Assembly: GCA_013368315.1 (NCBI GenBank)
Contig: JAACJM010000103.1
Location: 232,375-296,374 of the forward strand
DNA from: Tetrapyrgos nigripes
Lineage: Eukaryota > Basidiomycota > Agaricomycetes > Agaricales > Campanellaceae
Length of the DNA: 64,000 nt
Direction: 5' to 3'
Shown here: positions 1 through 11,636 of the stretch, piece after piece
Layout of the letters: every line of letters starts with the position of its first letter
Numbering within the stretch: the stretch's first letter is position 1
Notes under the pieces: model-generated
What the model was told of the DNA's origin: nothing
The model's input: the letters and a program-made list of their open reading frames with translations, nothing else
Database searches by the model: none
Position numbers and translations under genes: made by a program

Positions 1-289
1 CATGTGTACCCTTCTTCTCATATTTACATCAGCAAAAGCCTAGTTACATGTAAATACCTTTATCAGTGCTAAATGCCTGTAAACGAGATTGCTACATATC
101 TAGACCTCAAGGAGGTACCCTAAACTTTAGATGACCAAAATGATAAATGGCCTTTAGATACATTGAATGATTATTCATTCCGAGAAGCTCTGGATTGATT
201 GAAAGCAATATAAAGACTATAAAGGACTACATACCTGTTGGAGCTTCAAGATAATTCATGAGTACTTCCACAGTTCTAAAAAATTGCTT

Positions 290-660
290 ATTGTGTCAAG
301 GCTTTGAAGAGTGTAGAGCCATCTAAAGGTCATCAAGAGTTGTTTGCTTTGTCAAGCATGCAAAGGATTTAGAGCCATCCAAAGGTTACAAAGCATTGTT
401 TACCTTATTAAAGATCCATCAAAAGATAGGCAAGGATTGTTCACATTGTTAAGGATTTAGAGCCATTCAAAGGTTACAAAGCATTGTTTACCTTATCAAA
501 GATCCAAAGGATTCAGATCCATCCAAAGATCAGCAAGGATTGTTCACATTGTTGAGCCTGCAAAGGTTTTAGAGCCATTTAAAGGTTACGAAGCATTGTT
601 TAACTTATAAAGGATCCAAAGGATTTAAAGCCATTTAAAGGTCAGCAAGGATTGTTCACC
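290..660. repeat. imperfect tandem repeat block
   Basis: A motif of the form aaggatttagagccatccaa followed by aggt-acaaagcattgtttacc or a caaggattgttcacc variant recurs at about 366, 453, 564 and 608, with spacing of roughly 45-110 bp. The copies are degenerate, so this looks like an old minisatellite or internally repetitive transposon end. No coding capacity was recognised in it. Confidence 0.6.
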
Positions 661-1650
661 TTTTCAAATATTCAAATGATGTTGAAAGTTGCATAGCTAT
701 AAGAGTGTTTTGCAAATAGTGAAGGCATAACAGGATCACAGCCATTTCAGCTACCCATCAGGATTTGTTGCTTTTCCAAGACCATATGATACCTCAGACC
801 TTGTCCATTGTATGGATCCAGGAATGCATATACAGTCAAAACAATTCACAAATTCATTACATAGAATAGTAATAATATACAGCAGTAAGAATAGCAACAA
901 CAACAATGGAGCTATGATCCAAAGATGGGGACAAGCGATGATAAAAGAAAGCAATAGAGAGAAAGGACAAATGATACAAAGGGAAAGGACTGGTGATACA
1001 AACAGATAGGTGATGATGATACAAAGAATGGGACAACCAGTAATGAAAGAAGGGAAAAGCAATGGTGATCCAAGATCAGGTTGGGAGTGATGTGCAGAGT
1101 GTGAGTGTCAAGAAACTATGAAGATATTATATGGTAGTACACTAGTACTAGTTGCAGTGTTCACTGGCAGAGCATTGAGTAATCATGAGAGAAATATGTC
1201 AATCAAAGGTGATAGGACAGGTAAAAGAACAAACTCACTGAAGAGAAGAGAGAAACCATCTGTGGAATGGGAGATGTCAATGAAAGAAGAAAGAGAGTTG
1301 ATGAAACACTCACAAGCAATTGGGGCAAGGCAAAGAAACCTGGAAAAAACATCAATGCATATATCAATTGCAACACTATAGACATACACACCTTCGCCAT
1401 GGTAGAAAAGCCAAGAGATATTTTCCATTCAGGAATGTGGAGACATACCAGCCAGCCACGCAACTTTGTCATCTAAAGAAATGTCAATAACAAAAGGAAG
1501 AAAGTAGAATAGACACACTCACTCTAACCATAAGCAAACAATCAAGAAAACTGAAAGAAAAATTCAACATGTATATCGGTCATGACTTGGACAGCACTCA
1601 CTGACAGTAACTTTGGAGGGGGAGCCCTTCCTCGAGACTGAGGGAAGTGT
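661..1650. other. no gene recognised; A-rich low-complexity stretch
   Basis: This stretch is purine-rich on the + strand, with runs such as aaagaaag and gatgatac. Its short open frames look compositional. It may belong to the same decayed repeat as the flanking sequence. I see no domain, splice pattern or terminal repeat. Confidence 0.4.
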
Positions 1651-1662
1651 TAGAGCTATTCC

Positions 1663-3010
1663 TCATCTAAAGTCTGAGAGACACACCTTTGTCTTATGTT
1701 GATCTGAAGAAGACTCTGCAGAAGGCTCTGACAGTGGAGCAGTTGGGCCTGCAGTCCCAGTAGAGGTGCTGGCAGCATTGGCATCAGTGTCATCAGTGTT
1801 GTCAGTGTCATTGTCAGCATCAGAAGGTTCTGTACCTTCAGTACCATTGGCCTCTGCTGCTTGAGCAGCTTTTGCCTTTCTAACTTTCACCTTTCCAGCT
1901 TTTGCTTTCTCAGGCTCCTTGGCAGCAGCAGCCTCCTCTTCCATGATCAATTTGTTGCAAGTTTGCCACTGGTTGAGGAACGAGTCTTCATCATCATCAT
2001 TTTCAAGTCCAGGAAGCATCCAGCCAACTGTCCTGAAGAGGACAATGTGTCAAGCAAGGGTAAGGAACAAGTAGAATGTCACATACCAATTCCAGTCCTT
2101 GTTAAACTTCTTATTGATTGGTCATTCATCCTCAAATAAGCCAGAGACAAGGTCAAATGCTGTGTGCTTGTGTACAGCACTGTCGTCCAGGTGCCAGTGG
2201 TTGGAATCACTTAGAGCATACCATGCCTAGAAAAAGGGATATGTGTGAGAACATGACGATTGAGTGAAGAAATACACCAAACCATTAAGGTGGTGTACGC
2301 AATCTGAGAATATGTCACCACCCTGATGCCAAATTGCCATCCCTTCCCAACGTGGAGGACTCTAAAATGTTCTGCTGATGTGGGATCGAATCATGTAGCA
2401 TTACTCTCCCTGCAGAATAAGTGAACCCAGACCTGTCAATCAGTCAATCAGAATACAGTAGAAGTAAAGATAGGCTATCAACATACCTTGTAAAGAAGAT
2501 CACTTGTGAGAAGGTGTTTCCCTGCATGCCTGGCACCTTGTGAGGCCTCCTCCCCTGCATCCCAGTAGAAGAAGAACAGAAAGTGCTTGTGACTAATTTT
2601 GACGGTGTTTTCCTGGACCTTGGAAATGAATCTGTAAGGAAGTTAGTCCATATACATGCATGCATGAGAAGAAGATACTCTTTGGGATTCTTAAGGAAAG
2701 TGTCGAGCTTCGTAGGTGGAACCAAGAGTTGGGCAAGCTGAGGATGGTTCCATCCTCATTCTTCACTTTTGTTTGCTTTGGGATTGATGGAAGGGTTGAA
2801 CTCAGAGATGCAGAGGTAGTCACAGGTGTAGTCGAGTATCGGAATCTTGAGTTGAGCTATGTCTTGAGAGATAACGCTGCTGACTGCTTTATTCAGTGCA
2901 TAGAACACAACGAACTTCTGAAATTGATTACCTACCAGGAATGCAACATTGATGAACTCAATGTTTCTCCAAGTAATACTGAGGAACTTGAATCATCAGT
3001 CTGAACAAAG
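1663..3010 (-). pseudogene. decayed coding remnant, family not recognised
   Basis: The minus strand carries discontinuous coding-like segments. At 1663-2019 there is an acidic, Ala/Glu/Lys-rich stretch (EEEAAAAKEPEKAKAGKVK) followed by a Thr/Asp-rich tail. At about 2450-2940 a region reads NQFQKFVVFYALNKAVSSVI and then continues in a second frame with NSWFHLRSSTLSLRIPKSIF. The frames change several times and no single splice model repairs them, so I read this as a broken gene, possibly the accessory ORF of a transposon. I do not recognise the family and do not assign a function. Confidence 0.35.
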
Positions 3011-3439
3011 ATGAACCCTGCAGATGAACACACTTTCTAGCCAGTCTGTTGCCTCTAGTCCAACTCTTTAATCTTGCACCATACAAGGAGTTTTTCTGAA
3101 TCAGCATGAATGAGTAGACCAGCAATACTAGCCATGGACATGTCAACGTACCATTATGACGTTCTCATATCTATCTCAAAGCAAGTGAGTACAATACCAT
3201 CACAACCATCAAGATTTAAAAACATACAGAACATTCTGAACATCAGCGACAGATCCTCCTTTTCCCAAGGATCCTATCAAAAGCCCATGGCTGTTTTCAC
3301 CGATGCTATTTCTATTTTAACATACGCGTAATGAGGGAGACAGCTCATTTCAAATGTGATAGAAGAACTGAAAAGACAAACCGAAAATGTATATTCTTCG
3401 TGCCACTCAGGCTTGCTACAGTGATACAATCATCGCTGT

Positions 3440-4567
3440 CAAGGGGGAGGCGGACCGCATATCCGGTACATAGGGTAGGGAGAGGGGGAGTCAGGTCTGG
3501 CCAAAAGTTTTTCTGACTGCACCTAAAATAAGGTATTTTGAGCTTGTTTTTTGGTAATTAGCTATAGTTGTGCAATTTCAAGACTTTCCTACCTTTTTTT
3601 GACTATCTATTCTGCAAGAAGGTGCAACTACACAACAAATACTTGTCACAAGTAGAGTTGAGATGAGCCTGGACATCTTATCTCTTCTCTTTTTGGCAAT
3701 ATCAAGTTAGGGCTTATAGTATTTTATCTATGAGTCATGTGACTGTAGATATACTATATAAGGCAGGCAGAAGGGGAGGGAGTACTCCGCACAGCGGGGC
3801 GCGGAGCATATTTGCCAGCCATTTTTGTGCACTCTTAAATGACGGATAGTTCACACAATTTTGGGTGAGATAAAATTAACTGTATTAGCTGCCAAAAAAG
3901 GGGTCGCAAAAGCTCAAATTATGTGCTCAAATTTTTCCATGCTAAACTTTTTATTCATTCATGACCAAAAAAGGGAAGCAAATAGTATTCAAATTCTGAT
4001 TTGTGAGAAAATGCGAAAAAGGTATGATCACTATTTGTGTGCCGGATTCCGGCGAGTAAAAGGAAAAGCACTGCGGATGGGAAAAATCTAAACTTAAATG
4101 ACGGATTTTTGCTCGGCACCGGACCTACTCCATATAGCACCGATTTGAGGCCAATATTCCATATGGAGTATGCCCGGCTGTTGAGAAAAATCGGTAATTT
4201 AAGTTCGTGTTTTTCAATGCCCCAGTGAATTCATTTTACTCGCCGGAATCCGACACACAAATATTGATCATACCTTTTGCGCATTTTCTTACAAATCAAA
4301 ACTCGAATACTATTTACTTCCCTTTTTTGGTCACGAATGAATAAAAAGTTTAGCACGGAAAAGCTTAAGCGCATAATTTGAGCTTTTGCGACCCGGTTTT
4401 TTAGCAGTAAATACGACGGATTTTATCTCACCCAAAATCATGTGAACTATCCGTCATTTAAGAATGCACAAAAATGGCTGACAAATATGCTCCGCGCCCC
4501 GGTGTGCCGGGTGGTGCTAAAAATTTTTTCGACCCCATGCAAATTTTTGAAACCCGCCTCCCCCTTG
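3440..4567. mobile_element. fold-back DNA transposon, CAAGG-terminated
   Basis: The ends are perfect 14-bp inverted repeats (CAAGGGGGAGGCGG at 3440-3453, its complement at 4554-4567). The flanking 8-mers atcgctgt (3432-3439) and gtcgccgt (4568-4575) match at 6 of 8 positions, consistent with an old 8-bp target duplication. Internally, about 3786-4115 is the near-perfect reverse complement of about 4150-4515, so most of the element folds into one long hairpin with a short tip near 4120-4145. It has no transposase. The termini and target length match the elements at 39841 and 49798, so this is probably a non-autonomous relative. Confidence 0.75.
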
Positions 4568-5464
4568 GTCGCCGTTCACTATATGATTGTTTTCGAAAAG
4601 CATGTTCGTTCCACCAGCAGAGAAGCCTTTTAAAGAAGCAGATAGTCTAATATCCGGACCTCGCTGCATGACCAAGCTCGTTGTTTGGTATCAGATATGC
4701 AATATTGTTACATTCTATGAGTCCATTCATTGCTGCATCCGCCTCAGTCATCTCACCCTCTCCCAAATTGACCATCAAATCCGGGAAACATTTTCCAATC
4801 AGTCCTTTTGTTTTGCATAGCATCGTGGTTGGTGATGGGAACAAGAACAGTATTGTTAAAGAGTTCGTTGCAATTGTTAGGTCTATGTTACAGGTACAGA
4901 GTGACATCGTAGAAGAACCGTTGCTAGTCGATACATTTCATAACGGAAGGAGAGAGAGAGAGGGATAAAAGTAAGACGAAAAGGATGTAAGGGTCCAGTG
5001 ACCGATAGAAAGGTGGTAATAGCAGTATCGTACGTGACAGAGTCACAGACAGAGAGAGCTGGAAATTGCAGCAACGTCGCCAGGACGTGCTACCTGAGCT
5101 CTAGAATGCGCGCATACTAAGCGCGGAGACGTGAGGAACTCGACGGGCTGCTTCAGATCAAGCAAAAGGCGTAGTAGAGCACAGCGATGGGCCGACCAAC
5201 CACGACTGTATGCCCATCACATGGTAGATGGAATTTGGGGCACAGTAGAGTCGTATTTGGCGTTGACCGACGGGAGTGAGATGACTCGTAGTCAATGGAA
5301 AAGATGCCTGGGATACGCGCATCACGTCAGGAGAGACGGGCTGGTTGCGCGGTAGAGTTGTTTCGGAAGGTCATAGTGTAGACCGGTACGAGGATAGAAG
5401 TCATAGAAGACAATGAGAAGGCAAAAGGTGGGTGTATGCGCATCCCTGACTATGCAGAAGCCGC
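4568..5464. other. intergenic, nothing recognised
   Basis: No ORF here shows domain features, splice structure or a repeat partner elsewhere in the window. The right part (about 5100-5464) probably contains the 3' untranslated region of the minus-strand gene ending at 5465. Confidence 0.4.
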
Positions 5465-6083
5465 TCACGCCTTAAGGACGGCATAGATGGTGATACCAGC
5501 CGCGATAGCGAAGAAGCTGACGACCAAGAGTGCCCACAGACACCTCCAGGCCCATTTGAGTTCGGCCTTGCGCATATGATCGATGACAGCCTGGCGCTCT
5601 GCTTCGGTCTTGTCAGGAAGCCAAGCAGAGGGAGCATCGGTGGAGTGGGCAACGGCTTCTGGAGCACGGAGTGGAGAGAGAAGGATGAAGGCACCGAGAA
5701 TCCAGAATGGAGGGAATACTAAAGGCAATGAGGTACGTTAGTATCTAGGTAGGGGATAAAGAAAAGGTAGACTCACAAAAGCCAAACTTGAATAGATACA
5801 TCGCGAGCGTGAGTGGTTCGTCCTTCTTCGTGTAGACTGGGGGTTCTTCGTAGGCTGGTGGAGCCATTCCCAGCTCAACATCCCTCTCGGCATTTTGGGC
5901 TTCCAAGTCTGAAAGTGAAAGGCGACGGTCATGTCGACTTTCATGCGTTGACGACCGAGAGAGAGAGAAGGTGTATCCGAGGGAAGAGGAGTCGATAAGT
6001 TGGGTGGAAGAAGATTGCTGGTTCGCTGCTGCAGCAGGAAGAGGAAGAGAAGAAGAGGCGTTGTCGTGGTTCATCGAAGACAT
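5465..6083 (-). CDS. two-TM fungal membrane protein, function unknown
   Basis: Two exons (6083-5777 and 5718-5465) join across a 58-nt intron that starts GTGAGT and ends TTTAG. They give 186 aa with an uninterrupted frame. The first ATG (6083) starts a Ser/Asn-rich cytosolic-looking region, followed by a proline-rich segment with a PPAYEEPPVYTKKDEPLTLA motif. The exon junction falls inside the first hydrophobic segment (YLFKFGFLFPPFWILGAFIL). A second hydrophobic segment lies near the C terminus (WALLVVSFFAIAAGITIYAV), after a KTEAERQAVIDHMRKAELKWA linker. The layout (PPxY-like motif, TM, charged linker, TM) resembles conserved uncharacterised fungal proteins. PPxY-type motifs can bind WW-domain ubiquitin ligases; a role here is inference. 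Confidence 0.75.
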
Positions 6084-7079
6084 GATTGTTTATGGTCGTT
6101 ATAGGCGATGTCAAAGATGTGGAGAAGACTGTGGGGAGTGTTGATGAAAGCATGATGGCCAGAAGTCAAGGTTTTATAAACGCCGTCAGTGTCAATCCCA
6201 ATCTTCTCGATGGGAAAAAAGTTGAACCAAAAAAATCCAGATTTGGAAATTTCTTGGAGTGGCAAACAGGTGCAAATATCCGCGTTTTCCTTGACAACCA
6301 ACCTATTGGGGGCGATTAGAGGTTTGCAAGGGTCCAACTCCGTGGAGAGGCGTCGGAACTTCGGCGGCGAAACCAATTACGAACCTTTTGAAGTGTCCTG
6401 GAACGAAACTCAGTAAGTAAAGTACTCTAAAGCTTTTAGCCTATTTTCTACCATGAAGCTGGCCATTTGCCGATTATCTCCTTTTCTATGACCATTGGGC
6501 TGGCTTTGGGGTGTCTGGTGGATTATCGACCAGTGCACACTGATGAAAGAGCTTGTTCAGCGTCGGTAATTGGTGCGTGAGATACTTGTCAAAGAAGGGG
6601 CCGAATTTCCGAAATAACGCGTTTTCCTTAATTGGGCTTCCCACGCCCGACAACAACACTTCCGGCGAGCGCAACTCAACGACGACAATACCATTCCGCA
6701 ACTTTCTATACTCAGCATATTTCTATATGCAAAAGGCATATATAACATGAGTTAGAATGGTCTCAACAGGTTCTTCCGTTGCTGGGCTAGAGCAGGTGGC
6801 CAGGTACCCAGTTTTGGCCAAATTCGCACTTGCATCGCGAAAATATTCGCTGTTCTACAACATCTGTTTCCACGGTTCCAACGGTCATATCAGGGCCACA
6901 CTTTGTAACGAGCACAAAATCGAAGAGTAAGAGTGAGTTGCGGCGGTGTAATTTCAGAAAAACCGGATGGTGGCCAGGTATCTGATTATAAATAGTAGTC
7001 ATTTCAAGCACGGTCGCGGCTTTCCCCCCAAAGTGAGGTACCTTAGTTCGTCTGCAAAAGCAAATGAGGGGGCGGTGTC
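6084..7079. other. intergenic, nothing recognised
   Basis: This is about 1 kb between the 5' end of the membrane-protein gene and the start of duplicated unit 1. Only short frames are present, none with recognisable motifs. It holds the promoter of the minus-strand gene starting at 6083. Confidence 0.4.
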
Positions 7080-7656
7080 GTCGTGGTGCCAGCTTCGGCA
7101 GTTCGGCAGTTCGGGAGTCGGTGTCATGTGATACCGATATCGTCGGGAGTGGAGCTGCGGGCCGGGTCACAGCAAGCCGCCGTCCGTGCAGAAAAAAATT
7201 TTCGGTACCATAGCTTCATTACTATACGAGCCAATAAATACATATACTCCTACCTAAAACCTTGCTCAACCCGAAGATAAATAACAAAGAATGTGTCCAA
7301 AAAAGGTCCAAATGCGAATTCCTTCCGTTAGCCAATCAGCGCTCAGACCACGGCACCCTCGTTTCTATCGCTCATTGGCATGAAATCTGAGTCCCAGTCG
7401 CGCGACGCCGTACTTTTCAATTTATCGTTGAACTCCTGCTCGCTGTCCATCGGCCTTCCCACATGAAAGGCGTTGTAGGTAAACATAGCGAGTACGACCA
7501 TCGTTCCATCGAATAAGACTGCGGTTGAATCACACAATAATAAAAACAACATCAGCTTGGCATGAGCGAAAAATCAATGCAATTGCGAATCCCCTACCGA
7601 AAGGCCACTGACTATGAATGATTGTTCCCTCGATCCCGTCCGCGAGTTCCGCAGCT

Positions 7657-7735
7657 TGTAAAGGATTAGGTCAGCCTGCGATGAGACCCAACCTCCAACT
7701 GGACCAAAAGGCCACAATATTCGGTACGTGTGAAT
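7657..7735 (+). repeat. Ngaro terminal repeat A1
   Basis: This 79-bp left terminal repeat begins tgtaaaggattaggtcag and ends at gtgaat. It is identical to A2 at 13988-14066. Confidence 0.92.
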
Positions 7736-8111
7736 ACTCCGCGATAAGCCTGAGGAACGAGGGCTTATCTAAGGATAAGCTAGAAAGAGCATGGGAAAGG
7801 ACGAGCCTGACCTGGACGCGTGTCAACGTGTCAACGTCGCGTCCTCGTCGTCTTTGCCTCGTCCCTTCGCACATGCTCTCTCCTAGTTCTCCTCTTTTTG
7901 CTTTTAGCCCTCGTCCTTCTCGCAAGTCTTATCTATCCTCAAAAGGCTGCCCACGCGCTATCCTGGACTCCCTGTCCAGGTATAGTAAAATTAGTGACAT
8001 CATAAAGGAACGAGGTCCCTTCTAGCACGAAAATTGCAGCCGCCCAAGCTACTCGCCATGTGTTAAAAGTCTCTGGCACCTGGACGACATTTCTTATCAC
8101 CTCCTACCATC

Positions 8112-9437
8112 ATGCCCATCATTAATCGCGGCTCTTCGCTCAGACCTAACGGTTTTGACCCTACAAAACAAAAAACGCACAAAAACGCGGCGACGACAGA
8201 ACTGCTTAAGAAGCTCACCTTGGAGGAGAGGCTGAAGGCGAACTCGGAGATTGAGAAGAAGAATGGATTGAAGAGACAGGCGAAGTTGAAGAAGGCGAGA
8301 GGAGAAGTTGCAGACGACATGTCGGACACTGCATCCCTCATCACAATCGAGGATAGCGAATACGAAAGCATCAGGAAGAACCCCGATCTTTATGATCGTT
8401 TCAAGTCTTTCCTCCCCGCCCGAGTTATCGAGTGGGTCAGCAGGAAGAACGCTGAGGATAAAGCTGCTGGGAAAGGCGCACCGAGTAAGCATGCTTTTGC
8501 TCCTGCCGTTGAGACGGTTAAACGCGACCCCACTAACGCGGCCGATATCACCTTTCCGCCTGAGCTCTTCCTCGCTGCCAACCACGGTTACCTTCCCCTG
8601 GGCCTCTTCCACAGCACCCGCATCCGGCGCCTCGCAACGATTGGTGCCAACCACAACACTCGTACGATCTATCCTGATGGTACCAGTGCGAAGTTGCGCA
8701 TCTGGGACGTCAACGCGATGGTGAAAACTCTGGAGTTCGAGAACGACGATTTCGAAGGCCTCCCTACCTATGTCCACTACATCGACGCCATGGCAACCTA
8801 CACGGAATTCGTCACAGAATGGGAGAAGAACAAGGAAAACGGACCCCACTCCCAGTTCATCTTCGCACACAGTGGCTTCTGGTGCAAAGATTCCGAAATC
8901 GTCGACCTTTACCCTTACTGGAAGCCTGCCGAGAAGCAACTCCGTCTAGACTGGCATGACCAACGTCTCGGGTACGATCCAACGACATACCGGAACAAGT
9001 TGGAGAGATGTTGGACTAGGTCCACTCTGGAGCAACTCGGATCTTCCTCGCGAAACGCTGGACGCGATAACCGCCGTGAGGATCGCGGTGAGTCTAGCTC
9101 CCGCAGTTCTCGTCACACTCCCTTTCCGAAAGGCAACATGCGGGACGCCAACGTGTGTTGCCTACTCTGCGGCGATCGAGGTCACCGAGTCTCTCAGCAC
9201 CCCAAAGACAAGGCCACCCTCTGGGCAAAGAGTGACGGAAGGGCGATGCTACACCCGGTCAACGGTAAAACCATCTGCATCCCTTTCAACGTCCTTGGCC
9301 CACGAGGCGGTAGAGGCCCAAACCAACGAGTCTGCGCTGGAGACTGCGGGAACGTTCACGCCTGCTCTTTCTGCGGTAGCGCTGACCACCACGCTTTCTC
9401 AGGCAAGTGTGGAGGAGGACGCCGGTCCTCAAACTAA
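8112..9437 (+). CDS. Ngaro-like element ORF1, gag-like nucleocapsid protein
   Basis: This single 441-aa open frame starts at the first ATG after the 5' repeat region. The N-terminal third is basic and Lys/Glu-rich (about residues 30-65). The middle is a globular capsid-like region (about 75-300) with a PPELFLAANHGYLPLG stretch. The C-terminal part has an Arg/Ser-rich linker and two cysteine/histidine clusters: CCLLCGDRGH near residue 350, and CAGDCGNVHACSFCGSADHH near residue 415. Zinc knuckles of this type bind RNA in gag proteins. It precedes the RT ORF, which lies in a different frame, and their ends overlap or abut near 9400-9470. RNP packaging is inferred from position and zinc knuckles. 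Confidence 0.8.
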   Translation: MPIINRGSSLRPNGFDPTKQKTHKNAATTELLKKLTLEERLKANSEIEKKNGLKRQAKLKKARGEVADDMSDTASLITIEDSEYESIRKNPDLYDRFKSFLPARVIEWVSRKNAEDKAAGKGAPSKHAFAPAVETVKRDPTNAADITFPPELFLAANHGYLPLGLFHSTRIRRLATIGANHNTRTIYPDGTSAKLRIWDVNAMVKTLEFENDDFEGLPTYVHYIDAMATYTEFVTEWEKNKENGPHSQFIFAHSGFWCKDSEIVDLYPYWKPAEKQLRLDWHDQRLGYDPTTYRNKLERCWTRSTLEQLGSSSRNAGRDNRREDRGESSSRSSRHTPFPKGNMRDANVCCLLCGDRGHRVSQHPKDKATLWAKSDGRAMLHPVNGKTICIPFNVLGPRGGRGPNQRVCAGDCGNVHACSFCGSADHHAFSGKCGGGRRSSN

Positions 9438-9469
9438 CACCACTCTCTCACTGTCCCAGGATATCGTTA

Positions 9470-11636
9470 TGGTCGACGATACCCTCTCTAAGGACCGTCT
9501 TTCTGCCTACACCCTTGCCGCCTCAACACCCGATCCTCTCATATACACCAACCTCTACCCTTTTGTCCATGAACGTCTTACCCATCCCAAAGCCAATCCT
9601 ACCCATACCGAAATCTATGAACGCATTGTCACTCCCTACAACGCCGATGCCTTTGAACAAGACCTCTCCACTTATGGTCTTACCAACACCTTTCCCCATC
9701 TGGTACGAAACCTCCGTCAGGGTTTTGCCATTGGACGTTTACCAACACTAAAAACAACTGTCATCATGCCCAACCACAACTCTTGCAATGTAGGGGAAGG
9801 ACCACAGGTGGTTGAGGAGTACATTGATGGTGAAGTTGCAGCAGGTCGTTTCTCGGGCCCTTTTTCCATGTCCACTATGAAGATGATCATGAAGGGTCAC
9901 TTCGTCGCCTCTCCTCTGATTGTCGCCGAGTCGGAACAAGGCCTAGGACTGCCGATGAAGTATCGAGTTTGCCGGAACTTGTCCAAGGAGGTCAAGGGTC
10001 AACCTTCTATCAACTCGTACATCAGTAAGGGGGATTTCCCTACTAGATTCGATACCCCAGTCACAGTCGCAGATTTGGTGAGTTCTGTTTCCTCTTCTAC
10101 CTTCTACGATGCGACGGCATCCTGTTCTGCGGTGTACCACACCATTCTACTTCTACAACGTGACGGCGTTTTGTTCTATGGTGTTTAACACCTTTCTACT
10201 TATACTACGCGACGGCGTCTTGTTCTACGGTGTTTAACACCTTTCTACTTCTACAACACGACGGTGTCTTGTTCTACGGTGTTCAGCACCATTCTACTTC
10301 TACAACGCAACGGCGTTTTGTTCTACGGTGTTTATGACGTGACAATGTCTTGTTCTACAGTGTACAACACTATCCTACTTCTACTTCTACCTTCTACCTC
10401 TACATCTATGGGACACCCGCTTATACTTGTTCGCAGATTGCGTCTGCCCCAGAAGGTACCCAAGCGTGTGCCTTGGACATCAAGAAATTCCATCGTACCT
10501 GCCCAGCTCTTTCCCACCATAAACCTTTCCTTGTCGTCCATGTCAACGGCAAGTTCTACGTTGACCACTGTGTTCCATTTGGCTGTGCATCTGCTAGCAG
10601 TATTGCAGGCATGATTGCCAACGCTACCCTCGCGATCTGGGCTGCGAAGGGTGTCAGTCCAATCAAACGTTGTGAAGACGACTTCAAAATTCTACGTACA
10701 CCTGTCGGTGTTTCTCCCCCAACCTACTCTTATGACAAGGAACACATGCTGGAGTTAATAGAGCATCTCGGGATCCCTTGGCATTCTGCAGAGGACAAAG
10801 GCGATGCAGAATTTGTCTTCACCACCACCTTCATCGGCCTGCAGTGGGATCTACCTCAGCGGCTGGTCTGGCTACCAGAGACAAAACGTTTGAAGTACGT
10901 TTTTCGCCTTGATCGTTTCCTCTTCGCATACAAAGGCCAACTCTGCGATCTCAAGCCAATTGAGAAGGTACATGGTATTCTCTGCCATTGTGCCTTCGTT
11001 TACGTCCAAGGACGCTCTCGTCTACCATCCCTCTCCAACTTTGCTACCCTTTTTAAGGGAAGCTACCACCGACGTCTTAGTACCCCTACTCGTGTGGTTA
11101 AAGACATTGAGTGGTGGCTCGAAGTGCTCTCGACTCCTTGCTCACCTCGTACACTGCTGCCGAGAACTGAAGCGAAGGACCTATACCTTTACGTTGATGC
11201 TAGTACATCTTGGGGCATTGGAGTTGTCATTGGGAAACAGTGGGCTGCCTTTCGGCTACACCCCAACTGGAAGGAGATGTGTCCAGGCAGGGACATATGC
11301 TACCTGGAGACGATAGCAGTAGAGCTCCTCCTCTACTTCATTGAAGGTTTTGGCTACCAGAACGTCAACCTCCTGGTGCACTCCGATAACCAAGGAACTA
11401 TTGGTGCTGTCAAGAAAGGTCGTAGCCCTAACGCCTGGATCAACCACTCTATCCGTTGGATCTACGACATCATTCTTCCCCTACATATGTCTATTACCCT
11501 GCAATACGTTGCATCTGCCGAAAACCCTGCTGACCCTATCTCGCGCGGAGAATTGGGTGACCTACCTCTTTCCAAGAAGCTCCTTCTCTCGTTTGTTATA
11601 CCCGAGGAGTTGAGACCATTCCTTACTTATGTTTAA
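9470..11636 (+). CDS. Ngaro-like element ORF2, reverse transcriptase / RNase H
   Basis: Two exons (about 9470-10077 and 10437-11636) join in phase across a 359-nt GTGAGT...CGCAG intron, giving TVADL-IASAPEGTQ. The start at 9470 is a plausible ATG; the frame is open further upstream, so translation could also begin by frameshift or reinitiation. RT motifs: ALDIKKFHRTCP (catalytic Asp of motif A), FGCASASSIAGM (motif B) and CEDDF where YVDD-type motif C is expected (Tyr replaced by Cys, both Asp kept). RNase H follows: YLYVDASTSWGIG (Asp), LETIAVELLL (Glu) and VHSDNQGTIGAVKKG (Asp), ending in a VASAENPADPISRG motif typical of DIRS-group elements. Its product would copy element RNA into DNA. Confidence 0.85.
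10078..10436 (+). repeat. minisatellite inside the RT intron
   Basis: The RT intron is filled by about six copies of a roughly 49-bp unit built around ttctacggtgtttaacacc and ttctacttctacaacacgac (copies start near 10124, 10173, 10222, 10271, 10320 and 10352; the last two are shortened or altered). The donor GTGAGT (10078) and acceptor CGCAG (10432-10436) keep the coding frame, so the array is tolerated only if it is spliced out. Confidence 0.75.

Noticed and set aside
8097..8939. 280-aa minus-strand open frame
   Set aside because: It is antisense to the gag-like ORF and has no recognisable motif.
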